From Agathobacter sp. (GTDB taxonomy: Bacteria > Bacillota > Clostridia > Lachnospirales > Lachnospiraceae): a DNA stretch of 43,089 nt. This document shows positions 16,951 through 23,782 of the stretch, piece by piece. How positions within the stretch are numbered: position 1 is the stretch's first letter; every line of letters begins with the position of its first letter. The position numbers and the translations under genes are program-made. Where the stretch lies: NCBI GenBank assembly GCA_017623935.1, contig JAGAOC010000046.1, positions 1 to 43,089 on the forward strand, read 5' to 3'. The notes beneath the pieces are model-generated. The model had not been told where the DNA came from. It saw nothing but the letters and a program-made list of their open reading frames with translations, and ran no database searches.

Positions 16951-18744
16951 TTACATTCTTTCTGGTGCAGAGAATCCTAACAGATCAATGCAGACTTCTA
17001 AGATTTCTTTTGTCAGCATTAAGATAGCAATATAGGATTTCTGGGTCTCTTCATCTGTCTCAGAAAGGATCTTAGTACCATGATAAAATCCGTTAAAAGC
17101 ATTTGCTAATTCGTAAATATAAGCGCAGATCTTATGAGGTGCAGTTTCTTCATATGCATTCTCAATAACACCATTAAATCTGGATAATGCCAGCATCAAG
17201 TCTTTCTGGCTTGCAGAACTTGCTGCCTTGATATTGGACAGACATTCTTCTACACTCTTGCCCTGAGCCTGGTATTTTCCAAGGATGGACTTAATACGCA
17301 CGATGGTATACAGAATGTATGGTCCGGTATTTCCTTCAAAGGAAGTAAATCTCTCTACGTCGAAAATATAATCCTTGCTTGCCTGGTTAGAAAGATCTCC
17401 GTATTTTACAGCAGAAAGGGCTACGGTTTTTGCGGTAGCTTTTGCTTCTTCTTCATTAATATCCAGATCTTCTTTGGATTTCTGATTCTCTAAGATTTTC
17501 TTTAACATCTCTTCATTAATGCTGGATAAGAGATATTCCAGACGCATAACACCACCCTGACGAGTCTTAAATGGCTTACCATCTTTTCCATTCATAGTAC
17601 CGAAACCTAAGAATTTCAGTTCTGTTTCCGGCTTAACGATACCGGTCTTTCTTGCACAGCGGAATACCTGGGTAAAATACAGTTCCTGACGTTTATCTAC
17701 TACATAGATCACTTCATCTGGGTTATAATCTTTCATTCTCCATACTAAAGTTGCCAGATCTGTAGTGTTATATAAAGATGCACCATCTGATTTTAAGATC
17801 ATACATGGTGGAACTTCTTTGGTGTCTGTTTCTTCTTTTACATCTACTACTAATGCTCCATCACTGATATAGGCAAATCCGTCTTTTTTCATCTTCTCTA
17901 CCATATCTGGAATATATGGCTGAGCATCGGATTCTCCTTTCCAAAGTTCAAAGGATACATTTAAATTCTCATAGTTTCTCTTTAAGTCAGTAACAGATAC
18001 ATTCAAGATATGGCTAAGTAATGCCTGATAGCCTCGTCTTCCATTCTGCAACTCAAAAGTAGCCTGCATAGCAGCTTCTTTATAAGCAGCATCTTCTTTG
18101 GATTTTCCACTGGCGGTTGGATAGATTTCTTCCAACTCAGAAATGGTAAATGGAGGCTCTTCTGGATACTCTCCTGTATAGGATTCATCAAAATATACCA
18201 GTTCTGGTTTTCTTTCTTTTAACTCAGTAATGATGAGTCCCATCTGAAGACCCCAGTCTCCTAAATGCACATCGCCGATCACATTATGACCAACGAATTT
18301 TCCAATACGTTTTACGCTTTCACCGATGATAGCGGAACGCAAATGACCTACATGAAGTGGTTTTGCAACGTTTGGTCCGCCGTAATCGATCATAATGGTC
18401 TTTGGATCCTCTGCCTTATCCATACCAAAACGACCTTCATCTTTCTGCATGGAATTTAAGTATTCTGCCAGATAATCACTATTGATCTTTAAATTGAGAA
18501 ATCCCGGTTTAACAGATTCTGCCATTTCAAACATTGGGTTTGCAGCCAGACTTTCTGCGATCTTATCTGAAATCATAAAAGGCGCACATTTGTATTCTTT
18601 TGCCGCTGCCATGGCACCATTACACTGGAATTCGCACAGATCTGGACGGTTAGACAAAGTAACCTTTCCGTATTTTTCATCATATCCAGCTTCTGTAAAA
18701 GCCTTTGTAACTTCTTCCGTTATCCGGTCAATGAGTTTATTCAT
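16951..18744 (-). CDS. argS: Arginyl-tRNA synthetase
   Basis: 597 residues. Class I signature HVGH at 131-134 in PNVAKPLHVGHLRSAIIGE, LGDWGLQMGLII, SDGASLYNTTDLATLVWR, and the KMSKS-replacing region KPFKTRQGG, all typical of ArgRS. The C-terminal anticodon-binding helical domain ends in GFSAPERM. It charges tRNA-Arg. AGGAGG precedes the ATG. It starts 28 bp after the queT stop with no terminator between, so it may be co-transcribed with queT behind the preQ1 riboswitch. Confidence 0.97.
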   Translation of the reverse strand: MNKLIDRITEEVTKAFTEAGYDEKYGKVTLSNRPDLCEFQCNGAMAAAKEYKCAPFMISDKIAESLAANPMFEMAESVKPGFLNLKINSDYLAEYLNSMQKDEGRFGMDKAEDPKTIMIDYGGPNVAKPLHVGHLRSAIIGESVKRIGKFVGHNVIGDVHLGDWGLQMGLIITELKERKPELVYFDESYTGEYPEEPPFTISELEEIYPTASGKSKEDAAYKEAAMQATFELQNGRRGYQALLSHILNVSVTDLKRNYENLNVSFELWKGESDAQPYIPDMVEKMKKDGFAYISDGALVVDVKEETDTKEVPPCMILKSDGASLYNTTDLATLVWRMKDYNPDEVIYVVDKRQELYFTQVFRCARKTGIVKPETELKFLGFGTMNGKDGKPFKTRQGGVMRLEYLLSSINEEMLKKILENQKSKEDLDINEEEAKATAKTVALSAVKYGDLSNQASKDYIFDVERFTSFEGNTGPYILYTIVRIKSILGKYQAQGKSVEECLSNIKAASSASQKDLMLALSRFNGVIENAYEETAPHKICAYIYELANAFNGFYHGTKILSETDEETQKSYIAILMLTKEILEVCIDLLGFSAPERM

Positions 18745-18772
18745 GATATCCTCCTAATTTTCTCTTCTATAT

Positions 18773-19345
18773 TTATCTTCTCTTTTCTTGATAAGCACTG
18801 CTCTTCGAAGTGTTCTCAGCTCTTCTACTCTCAGTCTCAGCAAAAAGAACATTACGGTATCGATTCAACACACGAAGCAGAACACTCCCCAGCACACAGA
18901 TGGAAATGATCTCCCCAATCCCTACCGTAAGCGCAAAAAATGGAATAGACAGATCCCATTCATGGAAAACGAAAGCATAACCATATCCATAGCGCAGGAT
19001 AAAGGGAATGATCACCATATTGGAAAGCACTGGGGGCAATGTGCATAAAAACTTATGCTTCCGAAGCAAGTAGGTTCCTACTGCTCCGATCAAGGTTGCC
19101 AGACTTCCAAAGATCACATCATAGATCAAAAGATTCGGTGTCAATAAATTCGCGATCAGACAACCGATCCAGAGTCCCGGAACTGCCGCTGGTGTAAACA
19201 CCGGTAAAATACACAGAGCCTCTGAGATCCGCACCTGAACATTCCCCGATGCCAGATTAAAAGCCTGAATGAACATGGTAAGTACAACATAAATTGCTGC
19301 AATCACCGCCGCCTGAGTGATAAATAATACCTTTTTGTTTCTCAT
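18773..19345 (-). CDS. queT: QueT family transporter (queuosine precursor uptake)
   Basis: 190 residues with about five to six membrane segments. Carries QVRISEALCILPVFTPAAVPGLWIG (quoted in parts: QVRISEAL, LPVFTPAAVPGLW) and the NLLTPNLLIYDVIFGSLATL block typical of the QueT family, the substrate-binding S components of ECF transporters for preQ1/queuine. Queuosine modifies tRNAs for Asn, Asp, His and Tyr. A preQ1-type riboswitch sits directly in front of it, an independent support for substrate. AAAGGAG ribosome site lies inside the riboswitch tail. The C-terminus is a hydrophilic tail of about 25 residues. Confidence 0.88.
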   Translation of the reverse strand: MRNKKVLFITQAAVIAAIYVVLTMFIQAFNLASGNVQVRISEALCILPVFTPAAVPGLWIGCLIANLLTPNLLIYDVIFGSLATLIGAVGTYLLRKHKFLCTLPPVLSNMVIIPFILRYGYGYAFVFHEWDLSIPFFALTVGIGEIISICVLGSVLLRVLNRYRNVLFAETESRRAENTSKSSAYQEKRR

Positions 19346-19355
19346 ATTTATTTGT

Positions 19356-19400
19356 CTCCTTTAGTTTTGTTTTACGTGTGGAAGGTCTCGAACACACGGG
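19356..19400 (-). ncRNA. PreQ1 (class I type) riboswitch controlling queT
   Basis: On the minus strand: stem CGTGTG (19398-19393), loop TTCGAGACCTTC, stem CACACG (19380-19375), then the A-rich tail TAAAACAAAACTAA running into AAGGAG. This is the small preQ1-I layout (5' stem, UUC-starting loop, 3' stem, A-rich tail with ACUAA that masks the ribosome site). Position before queT fits. The loop sequence differs in places from the best-known examples, and I could not run a covariance search. Confidence 0.7.
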
Positions 19401-19414
19401 TCTATAACTATGCT

Positions 19415-19443
19415 AGTGTAGCAGATGTAATAAGAAAAATCAA
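19415..19443 (-). promoter_or_regulatory. queT(-argS) promoter
   Basis: Minus strand TTGATT (19443-19438), 17-bp spacer, TACACT (19420-19415); the start would be near 19408, just before the riboswitch. Confidence 0.55.
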
Positions 19444-19450
19444 GATTCTC

Positions 19451-19479
19451 TTGAGTTTCTTCCAATAAAATGGCATAAT
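19451..19479 (+). promoter_or_regulatory. Promoter of the sodium-dependent transporter gene
   Basis: TTGAGT (19451-19456), 17-bp spacer, CATAAT (19474-19479). It is back to back with the queT promoter. Confidence 0.55.
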
Positions 19480-19511
19480 AACAGAGATATTACATTCAGG
19501 AGGAATATTTT

Positions 19512-20882
19512 ATGAATAACTCAAGGGACACCTTTTCCAGCAGACTGGGATTTGTATTCGCAGCCGCTGGCTCTGCAGTTGGACTTGGCAACCTGTGGAG
19601 ATTTCCCTATCTTGCAGCAAAGTATGGGGGCGGAATCTTTATTCTGGTTTATTTGCTGTTAGCTGTTACATTAGGTTTTACTTTAATGATCACTGAGATC
19701 GCAATCGGAAGAAAGACTGGATTAAGTGCGATCGAAGCTTTTAAGAAACTGGACAAACGTTTTGGTTTTGTTGGTAATCTTGCCAGCATTGTTCCATTTA
19801 TCATTGTTCCGTATTACTGCGTGATCGGTGGCTGGGTAATCAAGTACATAATTGCTTTTGTGACTGGTCAGACTTCTGCTGCTGCTCAGGATACTTATTT
19901 TACCGGATTTATCACACAACCTGTAGAACCGATCATCTGGTTTGCTGTATTTGTTCTGTTAACATCCGTTGTTGTGATCATAGGCGTACAGAAAGGAATT
20001 GAGAAAGCCAGCTCTCTTCTCATGCCACTTCTTGTCGTACTTATTGTTGTTATCTCAATTTTCTGTATCACAAGACCTGGCGCCATGGAAGGCGTAAAAT
20101 ATTACTTACTTCCAGATTTCAGCAATTTCTCTGTTACGACAGTGCTTGCTGCTATGGGGCAATTGTTCTACTCCATGTCACTTGCCATGGGAATTATGAT
20201 CACCTATGGTTCTTACATGAAAAAAGAGGATAATCTTCGTACATCCGTAAGACAGATTGAGATCTTCGATTCTGCTATCGCTCTTTTAGCAGGACTTATG
20301 ATCGTACCTTCTGTATTTGTATTTTCCGGTGGAAGCGAAGAAGCTTTAAACAAAGGACCTTCTCTTATGTTTGTGACACTTCCAAAAATATTTGAAAACA
20401 TGAGCATCGGAAGTATTCATATCGGTACAGTTGTTGGAGCAGGATTCTTCATTTTAGTACTATTTGCAGCCGTGACCTCTTCCATTTCACTGTTAGAGAC
20501 CTGCGTATCTATTCTTTGTGACAAAGTCCACTGGAGCCGTAAAAAATCTACTTTGATCGTTACCGCTTACATTTTGATCATCGGAGCTGTTATTTCCTTA
20601 GGATTTGGTCCACTGGATTTCATTCAGATCTTAGGACTGGGATTGCTAGACTTCTTTGACTTTATCAGTAACAGTGTATTAATGCCGATCGTAGCAATCT
20701 TTACCTGTATCTGTATCGGTTTCTTCGTAAAGCCAAAGGTTATTTACGATGAAGTCGAACTGAATGGTTCATTCAAAGAAAAGAAATTCTATACCGTAAT
20801 GTTAAAATACATTGCTCCTATCTGCCTGATCCTTATTCTGATCTTTGCAGTATCAGAGGCAATGGGATGGATTACTGTTTAA
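19512..20882 (+). CDS. Neurotransmitter:sodium symporter family transporter
   Basis: 456 residues with about 11-12 membrane helices. TM1 carries the family signature (FVFAAAGSAVGLGNLWRFPY), which forms the Na+ and substrate sites; GGGIFILVY follows. Bacterial members such as LeuT, TnaT and MhsT import amino acids with sodium. Length matches the shorter 11-helix bacterial type. AGGAGG ribosome site. It stands alone between a divergent promoter and a terminator, so it is monocistronic. The amino-acid substrate cannot be read from the sequence. Confidence 0.94.
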   Translation: MNNSRDTFSSRLGFVFAAAGSAVGLGNLWRFPYLAAKYGGGIFILVYLLLAVTLGFTLMITEIAIGRKTGLSAIEAFKKLDKRFGFVGNLASIVPFIIVPYYCVIGGWVIKYIIAFVTGQTSAAAQDTYFTGFITQPVEPIIWFAVFVLLTSVVVIIGVQKGIEKASSLLMPLLVVLIVVISIFCITRPGAMEGVKYYLLPDFSNFSVTTVLAAMGQLFYSMSLAMGIMITYGSYMKKEDNLRTSVRQIEIFDSAIALLAGLMIVPSVFVFSGGSEEALNKGPSLMFVTLPKIFENMSIGSIHIGTVVGAGFFILVLFAAVTSSISLLETCVSILCDKVHWSRKKSTLIVTAYILIIGAVISLGFGPLDFIQILGLGLLDFFDFISNSVLMPIVAIFTCICIGFFVKPKVIYDEVELNGSFKEKKFYTVMLKYIAPICLILILIFAVSEAMGWITV

Positions 20883-20893
20883 TCTTTTAAAAA

Positions 20894-20938
20894 GAGCATC
20901 CCCACTGAAATTACTTCAGTAGGGATACTCCTTTTTTA
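20894..20938. terminator. Terminator after the transporter gene
   Basis: GAGCATCCCCACTGAA pairs imperfectly with TTCAGTAGGGATACTC around an AATTAC loop, followed by TTTTTT on plus and preceded by an A-run, so it also serves the convergent gene ending at 20936. Confidence 0.85.
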
Positions 20939-22177
20939 TTCTTTGCTCGCCTTCAATTCTTGAATCATCTGTCCTAATTCAGCAATTTCCGCTTTCAGAT
21001 CTGATATCTGGACACTCTGCTCTGAGATCTGGGCTCTCTGTTCTGAGATCTGAACACTCTGTTCTGAGATCTGGGCTCTCTGCTCTGAGATCTGAACACT
21101 CTGTTCTGAGATCTGGACACTCTGTTCTGAGATCTGGACACTCTGTTCTGAAATCTGGGCTCTCTGCTCTTTGAGCTGAGCTTCCTGAGACTCTATGACC
21201 TTCTGCTGTTCCTGAATCTCTTTCTGCCGCTCCTGAATTTCTTTCCTCTGCTCTTTGATCTCTTTCTGCTGCTCCTCGCACATATACTTCACCGTATTTC
21301 TTTCCGCCTCAATGAATGCATCTGTATACATACTCATCAACTCCTCTGGTTTTTTACGAAACTCTACAATATCTTGGTAACACTCCATAAATTCCGGATA
21401 GACTTTCACTAATTGTAAAATATCTTCTGGTCTATCAGAACTTAAAAATGTCAGCCACGCATCTCTCTTATTAGTTATATTGTGAACGACGTCATGAAAT
21501 GTGTCAAGGGAAATATATAAGATATTGGTCAATAGATCGATCTTCGCGCCACTGTCAAACTGATGATAACCTCTGTGAATATAGGCTGGCGCCACCTCAG
21601 CAAATTCCTTGGCGCTATGTTCCATTAATATGATTAAATAGACCGGTTTCATATCCTTAAAACGAAAGTCTTGCTTTTTCTGACTCTTCATTCGATTATA
21701 CTGTCGCATGACAAGATCCGAAGAATAACAACTGCTTCTGGCACCAGTAAACTGATAACCGACTTTCTGCATTTCCACGTCAATGATAGAACCATCTTCC
21801 AGTTCCAGCACAATGTCCATAATGACTAGGCTGCCTTTTTCTGATAATTTAGTTCCTTCTTTTTGGAGAACCTGCTTAATACGTACCTTCTGTTCAAGAA
21901 TCGTAGATAGAAATTGTTCCAAGCGATGTGGATGAAGGATAGGATCCATGATCTGTTTAAAAAAAGTATCATATAAAATTGGGAGACCTCGTCCTCCCTG
22001 AATAAAAGACAACAACTTCTCCTGAATATCCTCTGGAAATTCAGAATATAACTGCAGAGCTTTCGGACTAGATTTGATCCGTTCCATAGCTTCCTCCGCA
22101 GAAATGGGACTTCCTAAAATATCAGCGATGGTATGTGACTCACGGTTAACTGGCTGCTCATTTAATGTATTTATCAT
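20936..22177 (-). CDS. Rpn-family (PD-(D/E)XK) nuclease/putative transposase with coiled-coil tail
   Basis: 413 residues from the ATG at 22177, chosen because GAAAGGAG precedes it. The N-terminal nuclease-like core carries YDTFFKQIMDP, VIMDIVLELEDGSIIDVEMQ (the D...E-x-Q form of the PD-(D/E)XK motif), RSSCYSSDLVMRQY and KPVYLIILM, typical of Rpn/transposase_31-type proteins that are multi-copy in gut Firmicutes. The last 130 residues are a Gln/Glu/Lys coiled coil ending in seven almost identical heptads ISEQ[SR][VA]Q. Related E. coli Rpn proteins cut DNA and raise recombination. It ends at a terminator shared with the transporter gene. A second family member is at 40029-40958. Confidence 0.85.
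   Translation of the reverse strand: MINTLNEQPVNRESHTIADILGSPISAEEAMERIKSSPKALQLYSEFPEDIQEKLLSFIQGGRGLPILYDTFFKQIMDPILHPHRLEQFLSTILEQKVRIKQVLQKEGTKLSEKGSLVIMDIVLELEDGSIIDVEMQKVGYQFTGARSSCYSSDLVMRQYNRMKSQKKQDFRFKDMKPVYLIILMEHSAKEFAEVAPAYIHRGYHQFDSGAKIDLLTNILYISLDTFHDVVHNITNKRDAWLTFLSSDRPEDILQLVKVYPEFMECYQDIVEFRKKPEELMSMYTDAFIEAERNTVKYMCEEQQKEIKEQRKEIQERQKEIQEQQKVIESQEAQLKEQRAQISEQSVQISEQSVQISEQSVQISEQRAQISEQSVQISEQRAQISEQSVQISDLKAEIAELGQMIQELKASKE
21008..21175 (-). repeat. 21-bp heptad-coding tandem repeat, 8 copies
   Basis: Seven copies encode ISEQSVQ or ISEQRAQ and one degenerate copy encodes LKEQRAQ. DNA of adjacent copies is nearly identical, so the array can change length by slippage while keeping the reading frame and heptad phase. 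Confidence 0.85.
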
Positions 22178-22452
22178 AGGCAGACTCCTTTCAAAGCTGT
22201 ATGTGTTCAGAGAACGAAAGTTCATTCAAATAAACAAAATCTGCTCAATTTAATCGTATTCTCCATAAAATCCGCGCGCAAAAAGAGAATATGAAATAAA
22301 CAGAGCTTAAGCTATCTCCAAAAGTCGTTCCTGAACAATCTATATTTAATTACTGTACCTGGGATTATCTGGCGATCCGCCAAAGACCAAGTAGAAAAGA
22401 ATATTCTTTCTGATAGAAAAATTGTAGCACTAAAGACAAGATTAGTCAACAT

Positions 22453-22479
22453 AAAAAAAGATTGCGCTCCGCGCAATCT
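22453..22479 (-). terminator. Terminator of the 47-aa gene
   Basis: Minus strand AGATTGCGC, loop GGA, GCGCAATCT, then seven T. Perfect 9-bp stem. Confidence 0.85.
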
Positions 22480-22494
22480 CCGCTCATTACCATG

Positions 22495-22638
22495 CTACTG
22501 CCGAATATAAATCCCCTGAGATTCAATAAATTCATCCAGTTCCTCTAATGCCTGCGTATACCACTCTTCGCTTTCCGGCTGGGCTGGTCTGTCTTTTATT
22601 TCCAATTGTTCCTCCGGTTTCTTATCTTTCTCTTCCAT
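22495..22638 (-). CDS. Hypothetical 47-aa acidic protein
   Basis: MEEKDKKPEE...GIYIRQ with AGGAGG eight bases before the ATG and a perfect terminator 15 bp after the stop. The first half is charged and Pro-rich, probably disordered; the second (EEWYTQALEELDEFIESQGI) looks helical. I do not recognise it. It lies between the Rpn-family gene and sigG. The 317 bp between its terminator and the Rpn gene (22178-22452) hold a short GC hairpin (TGGCG/CGCCA near 22370) and no gene I can support. Confidence 0.65.
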   Translation of the reverse strand: MEEKDKKPEEQLEIKDRPAQPESEEWYTQALEELDEFIESQGIYIRQ

Positions 22639-22749
22639 ATCTGAAACCTCCTATCAATCTGATAATCATGTCTGGATACCGCATAGTTCACACAACATTA
22701 ATATGTAGTGCATTGTATCACTTTTTTCTCGAAAAGAAAATATTTCTTT

Positions 22750-22778
22750 GCATAAAACTTCAAAAATAAGGGAACTCT
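22750..22778 (+). promoter_or_regulatory. Weak candidate SigF-type promoter for sigG
   Basis: GCATA (22750-22754), 15-bp spacer, GGGAACTCT (22770-22778). The -35 and spacing fit forespore SigF/SigG promoters, but the -10 is only a partial match. sigG is SigF-dependent in Bacillus and clostridia. Confidence 0.3.
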
Positions 22779-22788
22779 TAAAAATAAA

Positions 22789-22826
22789 TTCAGGTGATCA
22801 TGAAACTTCTTTCGCGGTCACCTGAA
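22789..22826 (+). other. Hairpin in the sigG leader
   Basis: TTCAGGTGA (22789-22797) and TCACCTGAA (22818-22826) are perfect 9-bp complements with a 20-nt loop, ending 17 bp before the sigG ribosome site. It would lie at the 5' end of the mRNA made from the candidate promoter upstream. Confidence 0.65.
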
Positions 22827-22854
22827 AAAAGTTTTAGGAAATGAGGAGAAAGCC

Positions 22855-23634
22855 ATGTCGTCCTATAAAGTGGAAATCTGTGGAGTCAATACTGCAAAGC
22901 TACCCATACTAAAAGAATCCGAGAAAGAAGAACTATTTAAGAAGATAAAAACAGGTGACATGGAAGCTCGAGAGACTTACATCCAAGGGAACTTACGACT
23001 CGTCCTCTCCGTCATCCGTCGTTTTTCCAACCACAATGAAAATGTAGATGATCTATTCCAGATCGGATGTATTGGACTTATGAAAGCCATTGATAATTTT
23101 GATATAACCTTGGGGGTAAAATTTTCTACTTATGCAGTTCCCATGATCATTGGAGAAGTCCGCCGTTATCTTCGAGACAATTCCAGTTATCGTATCCCCC
23201 GTTCTCTTCGGGATACCGCCTATAAAGCCATGCATGCAAAGGAAGAATTATCTCGTACTTCTCTTCACGAACCGACTCTTGATGAAATCTCTAAAGCCTG
23301 CGATATTCCCAAAGAGGATATTGTCTATGCTTTAGATGCTATTCAAACTCCTTTAAGTCTGTTTGATCCTATCTATACCGATGGGGGTGATGCCCTCTAC
23401 GTAATGGATCAAATTTCTGACAAGAAAAATAAAGAAGAAAATTGGGTAGAGGATCTTTCTTTAAATGACGCCCTATCTCATCTTAGCAAACGTGACGAAC
23501 AGATCATTAAATTGCGTTTTTTTGAAGGAAAAACCCAGATTGAAGTAGCTGATGAGATTCATATCTCCCAAGCGCAAGTCTCCCGACTTGAGAAAAATGC
23601 CTTGAAAAATATGCGAAATTATTTAAAAAGTTAA
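22855..23634 (+). CDS. sigG: RNA polymerase sigma factor SigG (forespore)
   Basis: 259 residues. N-terminal SYKVEICGVNTAKLP is the SigG-specific segment, followed by region 2 (VDDLFQIGCIGLMKAIDNFD; KFSTYAVPMIIGEVRRYLRD), region 3 (SYRIPRSLRDTAYKA) and region 4 helix-turn-helix (KTQIEVADEIHISQAQVSRLEK). SigG drives late forespore genes. GAGGAG ribosome site seven bases upstream. Usually sigG follows spoIIGA-sigE directly; here it is 7 kb away and in the opposite orientation. Terminator at 23697-23741. Confidence 0.96.
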   Translation: MSSYKVEICGVNTAKLPILKESEKEELFKKIKTGDMEARETYIQGNLRLVLSVIRRFSNHNENVDDLFQIGCIGLMKAIDNFDITLGVKFSTYAVPMIIGEVRRYLRDNSSYRIPRSLRDTAYKAMHAKEELSRTSLHEPTLDEISKACDIPKEDIVYALDAIQTPLSLFDPIYTDGGDALYVMDQISDKKNKEENWVEDLSLNDALSHLSKRDEQIIKLRFFEGKTQIEVADEIHISQAQVSRLEKNALKNMRNYLKS

Positions 23635-23696
23635 CACTACAATATTTTCAGCAATTTTATTAAATTTTCATTTTCCCCATAATTTCATTCAATACA

Positions 23697-23741
23697 AGAG
23701 CCCCGCCCATAACTGATCCACAGTTATGGAGCGAGGCTCTC
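23697..23741. terminator. Hairpin between convergent sigG and surface-protein genes
   Basis: AGAGCCCCGCCCATAACTG pairs with CAGTTATGGAGCGAGGCTCT with small mismatches and a five-base loop. T-runs are poor on both sides, but position between two convergent genes fits a shared terminator. Confidence 0.65.
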
Positions 23742-23782
23742 TCATTCATATAGACTAAAATCTGTAGCTTAAATATAGATCC

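Noticed and set aside
18745..18772. T-box leader for argS
   Set aside because: Only 28 bp lie between queT and argS, far too short for a T-box.
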